55,786 nt of DNA from Auraticoccus cholistanensis (GTDB taxonomy: Bacteria; Actinomycetota; Actinomycetes; Propionibacteriales; Propionibacteriaceae), in contig NZ_WPCU01000004.1 in the NCBI RefSeq assembly GCF_009742705.1, forward strand, positions 379,024-434,809, read 5' to 3'. Numbering within the stretch: position 1 is the stretch's first letter; each line of letters opens with the position of its first letter. The notes below the pieces were generated by a model. That model was not told the origin of the DNA. It made no database searches and saw only the letters and a program-made list of their open reading frames with translations. The translations under genes were made by a program, and so were the position numbers. Positions 1 to 8,041 of the stretch are shown here, piece by piece.

Positions 1-1482
1 CCAGATGATCAGCAGGTCGAGGGCCAGCGTCCAGTTCTCGACGTAGCGCAGGTCGAGCCGGACCGACTCGTCCCAGCTCAGCGCGCTGCGCCCGCTGACC
101 TGCCACAGCCCCGTCAGGCCGGGGGTCACCAGCAGCCGGCGCCTCACCGGGCGCTGGTACTCCCGCACCTCGCTGGGCAGCGGCGGGCGCGGCCCGACCA
201 CCGACATCGTCCCGTTGAGGATGTTGAACAGCTGCGGCAGCTCGTCGAGCGAGGTGCGTCGCAGCAGCTTGCCGACGCGGGTGATCCGCGGGTCGTCGAC
301 CATCTTGAACAACGGTCCGGCGCCCTCGTTCTGCGCCAGCAGGTCGGCCAGCCGGGCCTCGGCGTCGACGTGCATGGAGCGGAACTTGTACATGGTGAAG
401 GTCTGCCCGTTGCGCCCGACCCGGGTCTGCCTGAAGATCGCCGGCCCGCCGTCGGAGAGGCGGATGGCCGCAGCCAGCACGAGCATCAACGGCCCGGCGA
501 GCAGCAGACCCAGCGAGCTGAGCACCAGGTCGGTCGCGCGCTTGGCCGGGATGCGCCAGCCCGAGAAGTGCGGCTGCTCGACGGCCAGCAGCGGCAGTCC
601 GATGAACGGACGGATGTGCAGCCGCGGCCCGGCCACCTCGACCAGACCGGGGTGCACCAGCAGCTGGCTGTCCAGCCCCTCCAGCGACCAGGCCAGCTCG
701 CGCAGGTAGTGCTGGGGCTGACCCGCCGTCACCGCCACCACGGCCGCGCCGTGGCGCTGCACGGCGCTGCGGACGTCGTCGCTGCGGCCCAGGACCACCA
801 GACCGGCGGCGCGGGCCCGCGCCACGTCCTGCTCGGGCACGCACACCCCGACCACGCGCATCCCGGCGTTGGGCTCGGCCGCCACCTGCTCGGCCAGCTC
901 CTGCACCTGCGGCATGGACCCGACGACCACGGTGTCGCGCAGGTCCACGCCGTGGCGCTGCCGGTGGTGCAGCCACCGCCGAAGCCCGACGCGGGTCAGC
1001 AGCCCGCCGACCGGGGCGATGACGGCCGCCAGCACGCTGGTGGCCAGCAGCAGGGTGTCCTGCGTGACCGTCGCGAGCAGGGCGGCGAGCACGATGCCGT
1101 GGGCGCTGGCCCGCAGCGCGGCGCGCATCTCGTCGCTGCCCACGCCCACCTTGGAGCGCTCGTAGCCGCGGCAGAGGGCGATCATCAGCACCCAGACGGG
1201 CATCGCGACCAGAGCCGACCACAGCGGGGCGCTGCTGGCGCCGAGCAGCACGTCGGTCACCACCAGGGCGAGCGCCCAGGCCAGCGCTCCGCAGGCCGCG
1301 TCGGCCGCCACCAGCAGCGCGGTGTAGCGGCCGGCCCAGTCGCCCCGCCGTTCAGGACCGCTCGGACCGGCCAGCCGGTCACGCACGTCCCAGCGCAGCT
1401 GCGCCTTCGTGCCGGCGCTGTCGCTCTCGCGGAACAGCACCGACGAGGCGTGCGCAGGCACGGCAGAGTCCATCAGTGGCAT
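1..1482 (-). CDS. Polyprenyl glycosylphosphotransferase (exopolysaccharide priming enzyme), 3' end cut by window
   Basis: It transfers a sugar-1-phosphate from a nucleotide sugar to the lipid carrier undecaprenyl phosphate, the first membrane step of exopolysaccharide or glycan assembly. The visible 494 residues have hydrophobic segments near residues 50-150, a central nucleotide-binding-like part (DTVVVGSMPQVQEL) and from about residue 311 the bacterial sugar-transferase domain: a membrane helix, then KFRSM, DDPRITRVGKLLRRTSLDEL, GPRPPLPSEV and LWQVSGRSALSW. The C-terminal end lies beyond base 1. The start at 1482 has a GGGGGAA ribosome site upstream; a second ATG at 1473 is possible. No partner glycan genes are visible, so the product is unknown. 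The family is clear. Confidence 0.93.
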   Translation of the reverse strand, partial: MPLMDSAVPAHASSVLFRESDSAGTKAQLRWDVRDRLAGPSGPERRGDWAGRYTALLVAADAACGALAWALALVVTDVLLGASSAPLWSALVAMPVWVLMIALCRGYERSKVGVGSDEMRAALRASAHGIVLAALLATVTQDTLLLATSVLAAVIAPVGGLLTRVGLRRWLHHRQRHGVDLRDTVVVGSMPQVQELAEQVAAEPNAGMRVVGVCVPEQDVARARAAGLVVLGRSDDVRSAVQRHGAAVVAVTAGQPQHYLRELAWSLEGLDSQLLVHPGLVEVAGPRLHIRPFIGLPLLAVEQPHFSGWRIPAKRATDLVLSSLGLLLAGPLMLVLAAAIRLSDGGPAIFRQTRVGRNGQTFTMYKFRSMHVDAEARLADLLAQNEGAGPLFKMVDDPRITRVGKLLRRTSLDELPQLFNILNGTMSVVGPRPPLPSEVREYQRPVRRRLLVTPGLTGLWQVSGRSALSWDESVRLDLRYVENWTLALDLLIIW

Positions 1483-1547
1483 GCGTTGATTCCCCCGAAT
1501 CAGTCCCCCCGGAGGGGGTGCGCCGTCCCCCGACAGGCGCACGTCAC

Positions 1548-1553
1548 ACCTTA
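1548..1553 (-). promoter_or_regulatory. Possible -10 box (TAAGGT) for the glycosylphosphotransferase
   Basis: TAAGGT lies about 65 nt upstream of the start codon on the minus strand. I see no convincing -35. The 216-nt gap 1483-1698 also holds G/C-rich inverted repeats (CCCCC-CGGA-GGGGG near 1506), but no gene. Confidence 0.3.
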
Positions 1554-1698
1554 ACGGGGCCCGGGGGCCTCCCGCAGGACTTTCGCGTACTTCGGGTGGA
1601 CGACTGCCGTTCAACCCCAGGACGCCTGCCGGTCACCTCGTGCGACGGCCCTCCCGGCGTCCCGCGCGGGGCTCAGGGCACCCTCGGCGGCGAGCGCC

Positions 1699-2427
1699 TC
1701 AGGCCGACGAGGGCCGCCCGGTGAGGCCCACGGGCGCCTGGCCGAGGGCCGGTCCCGGACCCCGGCGCCACTGCGCCCGCAGGGTCCCCGCCACCAGCAG
1801 CGCCTGGGCGCACAGGTAGGCGGCCATGATCACCGCGTCCACGGCCGGCAGGTCGAAGCCGGGGCGGAACGCCCGCCAGCCCAGCAGCCCGGCGCACAGC
1901 ACGAAGGCGATGCCTCCCCAGCTGGTCAGCACGTCCACCCCGGTGGCCAGCACCGGCATGGTGACCAGCAGCAGCCCGTAGGCGACGACCGCGGGCCACA
2001 GCGACCCCGACCCCGGCAGGCACAGCCCGATCAGCCCGACGACGCCGATGGCGTAGGGCACCAGCAGCTGGGGGCGGGTGCCCACGATGCTGCGGCGCCA
2101 GCACGGCAGGAAGGCCATGATCCAGCTGGCGTGGGCGAGGCCGAAGAAGACCATGTTCGTGGGCAGCCGCGCCGGTGGCGGCAGCAGCGTGGGCACGGAG
2201 TCGCCCAGCCAGGACAGCAGCAGGGCCACCACCCCCCACCGCACGAGGGGGCTGCGGACCGTCCGGCACCGCAGCAGGAGGTGGGCGATCAGCGGGGGCA
2301 CGAGCAGCCACTGGGTGTAGGTGCTGGTCGGCCAGCCCAGCAGCAGCGCCACCAGGTGGACCGCGCCCACCAGCACGAAGAGCGCAGCCGGCCAGCGTCT
2401 CGGCGCGGGCGTGGCGGCGGTGGGCAC
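1699..2427 (-). CDS. YhhN family integral membrane protein (lysoplasmalogenase-like)
   Basis: A 242-residue, almost wholly hydrophobic protein with about eight membrane segments. The YhhN/TMEM86 pattern is visible: an early helix pair, then SWLGDSVPTLLP, then FFGLAHASWIMAF. Eukaryotic members hydrolyse lysoplasmalogens; the role of most bacterial members is not settled, so the function here is open. I chose the GTG at 2427 rather than far upstream starts because the hydrophobic protein begins there and a CATACT -10-like box sits 6 nt before it, as for other genes in this window. The gene is divergent from idi. Confidence 0.8.
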   Translation of the reverse strand: MPTAATPAPRRWPAALFVLVGAVHLVALLLGWPTSTYTQWLLVPPLIAHLLLRCRTVRSPLVRWGVVALLLSWLGDSVPTLLPPPARLPTNMVFFGLAHASWIMAFLPCWRRSIVGTRPQLLVPYAIGVVGLIGLCLPGSGSLWPAVVAYGLLLVTMPVLATGVDVLTSWGGIAFVLCAGLLGWRAFRPGFDLPAVDAVIMAAYLCAQALLVAGTLRAQWRRGPGPALGQAPVGLTGRPSSA

Positions 2428-2433
2428 CGCCCC

Positions 2434-2439
2434 AGTATG
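2434..2439 (-). promoter_or_regulatory. -10-like box CATACT for a leaderless YhhN transcript
   Basis: On the minus strand CATACT is followed by six bases and the GTG start. It matches the TANNNT-N6/7-start layout seen at several other genes here, except for its first base. Confidence 0.4.
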
Positions 2440-2531
2440 GCCCCAGCGACGGGTCTCGGCGAGACCCGACGACGTCTGGGAACCGAAGTCGGGACTCCGC
2501 AGGGCCTCCTGCCAGGGCCGGTTCCGGCAAG

Positions 2532-2537
2532 TAGGGT
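2532..2537 (+). promoter_or_regulatory. -10 box TAGGGT of the carotenoid operon (idi promoter)
   Basis: TAGGGT stands 41 nt before the idi ATG, so transcription would begin near 2544. This gives a leader of about 35 nt containing AGGAGGAG. A GTG at 2546, in frame with idi, sits almost at the predicted start point and could be a leaderless alternative start adding 11 residues. Confidence 0.5.
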
Positions 2538-2578
2538 GACGGGACGTGCTCGCCGGTCGAGGCGCAGGAGGAGTCGGC

Positions 2579-3160
2579 ATGACGGATGCGGTGGTGCTGG
2601 TCGACCCCGAGGGGCACGCCATCGGGCAGGCGCCGCGGGCCACGGTGCACGACTCCGACACACCGCTGCACCTGGCCTTCTCGCTGCACCTGCTGGACGA
2701 CCGGGACCGGGTGCTGCTCACCCGCCGGGCGCTGACCAAGCGGACCTGGCCGGGGGTGTGGACGAACTCCTGCTGCGGGCACCCGCGTCCGGACGAGCCG
2801 CTGGAGGTGGCCGTGGTCCGTCGGGTCCGCGAGGAGCTCGGGGTGGGGGTCACCGCCCTGGAGTGCCTGCTGCCCCGCTTCCGCTACCGGGCCGTGGACG
2901 CCTCGGGCATGGTCGAGAACGAGCTGTGCCCGGTCTTCGTGGCCCGGGTGGACGGCGAGGTGCTGGCCGACCCCGACGAGGTGGCCGAGTGGACGTGGGT
3001 CGACTGGGCCGACCTCGTCCGGGCCATCACCGCGGTGCCGGCCGCGTTCAGCCCCTGGGCGGCCAAGGCCGTGCCCGAGCTGACGGCGGCGGGCTTCGGA
3101 CCCGGGCGGCCGCCCGCTCCCGGGCCGGCAGCGCCTGCGGCGGGAGGTGCCGGTGGCTGA
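2579..3160 (+). CDS. idi: Isopentenyl-diphosphate delta-isomerase, type I
   Basis: It interconverts isopentenyl and dimethylallyl diphosphate, supplying the prenyl starter for the downstream carotenoid genes. The 193-residue Nudix-fold protein carries the active-site cysteine in TNSCCGHP (Cys66) and the catalytic glutamate region ENELCPVF; the Nudix-like stretch EVAVVRRVREELG follows the cysteine. The ATG at 2579 is preceded at the right distance by AGGAGGAG. The last bases overlap the crtE start, so the two are probably translationally coupled. The Pro/Ala/Gly-rich C-terminal tail is not part of the fold. Its place as first gene of a crt operon supports the assignment. Confidence 0.95.
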   Translation: MTDAVVLVDPEGHAIGQAPRATVHDSDTPLHLAFSLHLLDDRDRVLLTRRALTKRTWPGVWTNSCCGHPRPDEPLEVAVVRRVREELGVGVTALECLLPRFRYRAVDASGMVENELCPVFVARVDGEVLADPDEVAEWTWVDWADLVRAITAVPAAFSPWAAKAVPELTAAGFGPGRPPAPGPAAPAAGGAGG

Positions 3161-4274
3161 CACGGTGGCGGCGGAGGCGACGGGGCGCTCGGCCTGCCCG
3201 GACTGGGAGACCACCCGGGCGGCCCTGGACCGGCACCTGGAGTCGGTGCTGGCCGACGTGGAGCAGACCTGGCGGCGGCTGGCCCGCGGGGTCCGGCCCG
3301 GGGTGATCGACGCCGACGACCTGCCGCTGCTGCTGGCCCGGATGGTGCGCTCGGGCGGGAAGCGGATCCGCCCGGCGATGGTGCACTGGGGCTGGGCGGC
3401 CACCACCGGCGTCGACCCCGACCGCGAGCAGGCCCAGCGCGAGACCATGGTGCGGGTCGCCGCGGCCCTGGAGCTGCTGCACGTCTTCGCCCTCGTCCAC
3501 GACGACGTGATGGACCAGTCGCTGTCGCGCCGCGGTCAGCCCACCACCCACGTCGGGGTGGCGGCGCTGCACCGGCGGGCCGGCGGCCACGGCGACGCCG
3601 AGCGGTTCGGGGAGAGCATCGCCGTGCTGGTCGGCGACCTGGCGCACGCCGAGGCCGACCACCTGGTGGCCGGCCTCGACGCCCCGCTGCGCGACACCTA
3701 CCGCACGATGGTGGTGGAGCTGGTGCAGGGCCAGCGGCTCGACCTGACCGGTGCGGCGTCCGGACGCCGCGACCTCGACCACGCGCTCTCGGTGGCCCGG
3801 GCGAAGTCCGGTGCCTACACCGTGCAGCGGCCGCTGCAGCTGGGCGCCCAGGTCGGTGCCGCCGCGCCCGGGCTGCAGCAGGCGCTGGAGGAGTACGGCC
3901 ACCACGCCGGCGCCGCCTTCGCGCTGCGCGACGACGTCCTCGGGCTGTGGGGCGACCCGGAGCGCACCGGCAAGCCGGTGGGCGACGACCTGCTCGCCGG
4001 GAAGCCCACGGTGCTGCTCGCGCTCGCCGCCGAGCGGCTGCCCGGACGCTGGCGCCCCCTGGTGGACGGCCGCGCGGTCACCCCGCTGCACCCCGGGCAG
4101 GTGCCCGACGTGCTGGCGGCGATGGTCGAGGCCGGTGTGCGCGACGAGGTGGAGGACATGATCGACGTGGAGGTGCGGGCCGCCGAGCGGGCGCTGCAGC
4201 AGGCACCGGTCCGTGCGGAGGCCGCCGAGGGGCTGCTGGCCATGGCCCGCGCGATGGCGTGGCGGGAGGCCTGA
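3153..4274 (+). CDS. crtE: Polyprenyl diphosphate synthase (geranylgeranyl diphosphate synthase)
   Basis: It condenses isopentenyl diphosphate units, most likely to C20 geranylgeranyl diphosphate, the substrate of phytoene synthase. In the 373-residue protein the substrate-binding GGKRIRPAM (about 68-76), first Asp-rich motif HDDVMD (Asp117-Asp121) and second Asp-rich motif RDDVLGLWGD (about 259-268) are intact, and GKPVGDDLLAGKPT follows. I chose GTG 3153 over GTG 3147 because GGGAGG at 3142-3147 is then at proper spacing. The gene overlaps idi by 8 nt and ends 2 nt before crtI. Chain length is inferred from the operon, not proven by sequence. Confidence 0.93.
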   Translation: MADTVAAEATGRSACPDWETTRAALDRHLESVLADVEQTWRRLARGVRPGVIDADDLPLLLARMVRSGGKRIRPAMVHWGWAATTGVDPDREQAQRETMVRVAAALELLHVFALVHDDVMDQSLSRRGQPTTHVGVAALHRRAGGHGDAERFGESIAVLVGDLAHAEADHLVAGLDAPLRDTYRTMVVELVQGQRLDLTGAASGRRDLDHALSVARAKSGAYTVQRPLQLGAQVGAAAPGLQQALEEYGHHAGAAFALRDDVLGLWGDPERTGKPVGDDLLAGKPTVLLALAAERLPGRWRPLVDGRAVTPLHPGQVPDVLAAMVEAGVRDEVEDMIDVEVRAAERALQQAPVRAEAAEGLLAMARAMAWREA

Positions 4275-4276
4275 GG

Positions 4277-5752
4277 GTGGCGGCACCGGTCGTGGTGGTG
4301 GGGGCGGGGCTGGCCGGGCTGGCCACCGCCTGCCGGCTGGCCGGCGCCGGGCACCGGGTCACCGTGGTGGAGCGGGAGCCGATCCCCGGCGGTCGCGGCG
4401 GGCGGATCGAGCGCGACGGGTTCGCCTTCGACACCGGTCCGACGGTGATGACCATGCCGGGGCTGCTCGCCGACACCGTGGCGGCGGCCGGCTCCCGGCT
4501 GCCGGAGGTGATCACCCTCGAGCGGCTCGACCCCGCCTACCAGGCCCAGTACGCCGACGGCTCCCGGATCCGGGTCCGGGCCACCCCGGAGGACATGAGG
4601 GCCGAGATCGCCGCGGTCAGCGGGCCGGACGACGCCGAGGGCTTCGACGACTTCGTGGCCTGGCTGGGCGCCCTCTACGAGGTCGAGATGGACAACTTCA
4701 TCGACCGCAACTTCGACTCCCCGCTGGACCTGCTGACCCGTCCGGGGCCCGCCGCGCGGCTGCTGGGGCTGGGCGGCTTCGGCCGGCTCGGCCCGGCGGT
4801 GCGCCGGTTCTTCGACGACGACCGGCTGCGCCGGCTGTTCAGCTTCCAGGCCATGTACGCGGGGCTGCCGCCGGAGACCGCGCTGGCGCTGTACGCGGTG
4901 ATCACCTACATGGACTCCATCGCCGGCGTCTACGCACCCGAGGGCGGGATGCACGCGGTGCCGACCGCGCTGGCCACGGCGGCCGAGCGGGCCGGGGTGA
5001 CCTTCCGCTACGGGGTCGACGTCGAGGCGGTGCTCGGCTCCGGCGGCGAGGTCGCCGGCGTCCGGCTGGCGGACGGGGAGGTGCTGCGGGCCGACGCGGT
5101 GGTGCTCACCCCCGACCTGCCGGCCGCCTACCGCACCTTCTTCCCCGAGCTCACCCCGCCGCTGGCCGTCCGCCGCGGCAGCTACTCCCCGTCGGCGGTG
5201 GTCTGGCACCTCGGCGTCCGCGGCGGGCTGCCCGCCGACCGCGCCCACCACAACATCCACTTCGGGCAGCAGTGGGACGAGGCGTTCGAGGCGCTGATCC
5301 GCCGGCGCGAGCTGATGCCCGACCCGTCGCGGCTGGTCACCGTGCCCTCGGCGAGCGACCCCTCGCTGGCGCCGGAGGGCTGCTCGACGCTGTACGTGCT
5401 GGAGCCGGTGCCGAACCTCACCGGCCCGGTGGACTGGACGGTGGAGACGCCTCGGATGCGGGAGCGGCTGCTGGCCTTCCTCGATCGTGAGGGCTACCCC
5501 ACCGACGTCGTCACCGAGGAGCTGTTCACCCCGCTGACCTGGCAGCGGCTGGGGATGGAGCACGGCACGCCGTTCGCGCTGGCCCACACCTTCGCCCAGA
5601 CGGGGCCGTTCCGTCCCGGCAACGTGGAGCCCCGCCGTCCCGGGGTGTTCTTCGCCGGCTCGGGCACGGTGCCCGGGGTGGGGGTGCCGATGGTGCTGGT
5701 CAGCGGCAAGCTGGCCGCCGAGCGGGTCGACGCCTGGCTGGGGCGCCCGTGA
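4277..5752 (+). CDS. crtI: Phytoene desaturase
   Basis: An FAD-dependent desaturase that introduces double bonds into phytoene, normally to lycopene in actinobacteria. The 491-residue protein opens with the dinucleotide-binding motif VVVVGAGLAGLATACRL and GGRGGRIERDGFAFDTGPT. It ends with the family signature GSGTVPGVGVPMVLVSGKLA. The GTG at 4277 follows the crtE stop by 2 nt, with GGGAGG about 8 nt upstream. Its stop overlaps the crtB start in a GTGA, so the operon is tightly coupled. Length is typical for bacterial CrtI. Confidence 0.95.
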   Translation: MAAPVVVVGAGLAGLATACRLAGAGHRVTVVEREPIPGGRGGRIERDGFAFDTGPTVMTMPGLLADTVAAAGSRLPEVITLERLDPAYQAQYADGSRIRVRATPEDMRAEIAAVSGPDDAEGFDDFVAWLGALYEVEMDNFIDRNFDSPLDLLTRPGPAARLLGLGGFGRLGPAVRRFFDDDRLRRLFSFQAMYAGLPPETALALYAVITYMDSIAGVYAPEGGMHAVPTALATAAERAGVTFRYGVDVEAVLGSGGEVAGVRLADGEVLRADAVVLTPDLPAAYRTFFPELTPPLAVRRGSYSPSAVVWHLGVRGGLPADRAHHNIHFGQQWDEAFEALIRRRELMPDPSRLVTVPSASDPSLAPEGCSTLYVLEPVPNLTGPVDWTVETPRMRERLLAFLDREGYPTDVVTEELFTPLTWQRLGMEHGTPFALAHTFAQTGPFRPGNVEPRRPGVFFAGSGTVPGVGVPMVLVSGKLAAERVDAWLGRP

Positions 5753-6675
5753 GCGGCGCAGCGGCCACTACCGACCGCGCCCAGCGGCTGGCCGAGGGCT
5801 ACCGGCGCTGCGCCCGGCTGACCCGCGAGTACGGCACCACCTACTGGTGGGGGGCGATGCTGCTGCCGCGGGCGCAGCGGCGCCAGGTGCACGCCGTGTA
5901 CGCGCTGTGCCGGCTGGCCGACGACATCGTCGACGCCCCGCAGGCGACCACCGGCGCCCACGCCGCGGGCACCGGGCAGGCGCTGCACGCCTTCGCGGAC
6001 CGCTTCACCGCCGCGGTGGAGGTGGCCCGTCGCGGCGGGCTGGTCGAGGACCCGGTGATGGCGGCCATCGCCGACACGGTGCGGGCCAGCGGCATCGAGC
6101 GGGAGTGCTTCGACCGCTTCTTCGGTGCGATGGCGATGGACCTGACCACCACCCGCTACGAGACCTTCGACGACCTGGTGGGCTACATGGAGGGGTCGGC
6201 GGCGGTGATCGGGGAGATGATGCTCCCGGTGCTCCGCCCGCTGCGGCCCGAGGCGCGTGAGCCGGCGCGCTCGCTGGGGTTCGCCTTCCAGCTGACCAAC
6301 TTCCTGCGCGACGTAGGGGAGGACCTGGACCGCGGCCGGGTGTACGTGCCGCAGGCCGACCTGCGCCGTTTCGACGCCGACCCGTGGCTGCGGCGGGTGA
6401 CCCCGCAGTGGCGGGCGCTGCTGGCGTTCGAGATCGAGCGCAACCGGGAGCTGTACGCCCGCGCCGACCCGGGGATCGCGATGCTGCCGCCGGCGTCGGC
6501 GCGCTGCGTGGCCACGGCCCGGGTGCTGTACTCGCGGATCCTGGACCGCATCGAGAGGTGCGACTACGACGTGTTCTCCGCCCGGGTCCGGGTGCCGCGG
6601 CCGGAGAAGGCCTGGGTGGCGGCGGCGACCGTGGTCAACCCGCGACGGGTGCCGAGGACGGAGGTGGCGGCGTGA
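5749..6675 (+). CDS. crtB: Phytoene synthase
   Basis: It joins two geranylgeranyl diphosphates head to head to form phytoene, the first committed C40 step. The 308-residue protein has both Asp-rich motifs: ADDIVD (Asp58-Asp62) and DVGED (Asp188-Asp192), the latter inside FQLTNFLRDVGEDLDRGRVY. The start GTG shares bases with the crtI stop, and its own stop overlaps the GTG of the Rieske gene in another GTGA. Length is normal for the family. Confidence 0.95.
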   Translation: MSGAAATTDRAQRLAEGYRRCARLTREYGTTYWWGAMLLPRAQRRQVHAVYALCRLADDIVDAPQATTGAHAAGTGQALHAFADRFTAAVEVARRGGLVEDPVMAAIADTVRASGIERECFDRFFGAMAMDLTTTRYETFDDLVGYMEGSAAVIGEMMLPVLRPLRPEAREPARSLGFAFQLTNFLRDVGEDLDRGRVYVPQADLRRFDADPWLRRVTPQWRALLAFEIERNRELYARADPGIAMLPPASARCVATARVLYSRILDRIERCDYDVFSARVRVPRPEKAWVAAATVVNPRRVPRTEVAA

Positions 6676-7706
6676 GCGCCGAGGGTGTGGACGACCCGAC
6701 GGCCGGTGGCGGCCGGCTGGGGCTGCTGGACGAGGTGCGGGCCCGGATCCCGATCGCGCTGCGGCCGGTCGAGGACCGCGAGCGGCTGCTGCCCTCGTGG
6801 CGGGACGCCCGGCCCAGCCGCATCCGCGCGGCGCTGCGGCTGGCCATGGCCGCCGACGCCGGCGGCTGGTTCGTGGTCGGCGCCAGCACCGACGTCGGCA
6901 CCGAGCGCTCGGTCGTGCGGGTGGTCGACGGGGTGGAGATCACGCTGTGGCGCGACGTCGACGGGTCGCTGCTGGCCGGGCCGGGGTCGTGCCCGCACCT
7001 GGGTGCGCTGCTCACCGGCTGCGAGGTGATGCAGGGGGAGGTCTACTGCCGCTGGCACGGGCTGGCGCTGGGCCGTGAGGGCTGGGGCCGGTGGCGCACC
7101 TTCCCCGCCTACGACGACGGCGTGCTGCTGTGGGTGCGGCGCCCGGTGCCGGGCGAGACCCCCACCGAGCGTCCGATGATCACCCCGCGCCCGCCGCTGG
7201 AGCGCTCGATCAGCGCCGTGGTGGCGCTGGCCGGGGTGTGCGAGCCGCGGGACGTGATCGCCAACCGGCTGGACCCCTGGCACGGCAGCTGGTTCCACCC
7301 GTACGCGTTCAGCCACCTGGAGGTCGACGAGGGCGCCAGCTCCGACGACCGGCTCGTCGTGGACGTCACCTTCCGGCTGAGCCGGACCTGGGGCGTCCCG
7401 GTGCGGGCGACCTTCACCACGCCGGACCGACGCACCATCGTGATGACCATCGTCGACGGCGAGGGCACCGGCTCGGTGGTGGAGACCCACGCCACCCCGC
7501 TGGGTCCGGACGAGCACGGGCGCCCCCGCACCATGGTCACCGAGGCGACGGTGGCCCACTCCGGGCGTCCCGGGTTCGCCGTGGCCCGCCGGCTGCAGGC
7601 CCTGGTGCGGCCCGCCATGCGCCGCACCGCCTCCCGGCTCTGGGTCGACGACCTCGTCTACGCCGAGCGCCGCTACGAGGTCCGCCGGCGCGGCGAGTTC
7701 CGCTGA
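6672..7706 (+). CDS. Rieske non-heme iron oxygenase-like protein (DUF5914 type) of the carotenoid operon
   Basis: A 344-residue protein with a Rieske [2Fe-2S] site of form CxH-x16-CxxH: Cys107, His109, Cys126, His129. Further on is DPWHGSWFH (Asp201, His204, His209), which fits the D-x2-H-x4-H mononuclear iron motif of Rieske oxygenases. This suggests an oxygenase rather than a simple ferredoxin. I recognise it as the DUF5914/Rieske protein often found in actinobacterial isorenieratene-type clusters; I recall this from memory. It is the last gene of idi-crtE-crtI-crtB and is translationally coupled to crtB by GTGA, so a carotenoid substrate is likely. The third iron ligand, the reaction and the reductase partner are unknown. 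Confidence 0.8.
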   Translation: MSAEGVDDPTAGGGRLGLLDEVRARIPIALRPVEDRERLLPSWRDARPSRIRAALRLAMAADAGGWFVVGASTDVGTERSVVRVVDGVEITLWRDVDGSLLAGPGSCPHLGALLTGCEVMQGEVYCRWHGLALGREGWGRWRTFPAYDDGVLLWVRRPVPGETPTERPMITPRPPLERSISAVVALAGVCEPRDVIANRLDPWHGSWFHPYAFSHLEVDEGASSDDRLVVDVTFRLSRTWGVPVRATFTTPDRRTIVMTIVDGEGTGSVVETHATPLGPDEHGRPRTMVTEATVAHSGRPGFAVARRLQALVRPAMRRTASRLWVDDLVYAERRYEVRRRGEFR

Positions 7707-7752
7707 CCCCGCCCCGCCCTGCCCGCCCAGCTGCACACCCTCCCCGCCCGCA

Positions 7753-7841
7753 CCCTGGACGGCTGTATGTCGTTCCGGTCTCGGCCGGTGTGTCGCGGCG
7801 TGTCGCGGTGTCCGGGCCCGACGGCGTACACGTTCCCAGGG
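7753..7841 (-). repeat. 89-bp dispersed repeat, copy A
   Basis: First of three related units. Read on the minus strand it starts CCCTGGGAACGTGTACG, has the core GACACGCCGCGACACACC and ends GAACGACATACA then CCAGGG. The ends CCCTG/CAGGG form a terminal inverted repeat, with GTGTACG pairing imperfectly with CGACATACA just inside, so the unit can fold. It lies in the 335-nt non-coding gap between the convergent Rieske and ggt genes, opposite in direction to copy B. Nothing else was recognised in that gap. Confidence 0.75.
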
Positions 7842-7914
7842 TTGCCGGCCGGGCACCCGCTCGCGGACGGGTAGCCGCCGGGGGCCGGTCGCGATCACCG
7901 GTGCGGGCGGCTCA

Positions 7915-8003
7915 CCCTGAGGACGTGTACGCGGTGACGCCCGCACACCCCGACACGCCGCGACACACCGAGCGAGACCGGAACGACATACACGCGGTCA
8001 GGG
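7915..8003 (+). repeat. 89-bp dispersed repeat, copy B
   Basis: Same length as copy A and about 75 of 89 positions identical by hand alignment, in the opposite direction. It starts CCCTGAGGACGTGTACG, shares the core GACACGCCGCGACACACC and GACCGGAACGACATACA and ends GGTCAGGG. Copies A and B with the 73 nt between them could form a very long hairpin in transcripts crossing this convergent intergenic region. It may therefore act as a bidirectional terminator, though no T-run is present. Confidence 0.75.
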
Positions 8004-8041
8004 TGCGGGGTGGGCGGGGGGAGGGGAGGTGCGAGGCGGGG

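Noticed and set aside
370-1554. Plus-strand open frame over the glycosylphosphotransferase
   Set aside because: Its translation has no domain, whereas the minus strand encodes KFRSM and the other sugar-transferase motifs.
7707-8041. CRISPR array or small gene in the repeat-bearing gap
   Set aside because: There are only two units, in opposite direction, without regular spacers. No open frame here has a ribosome site or credible composition.
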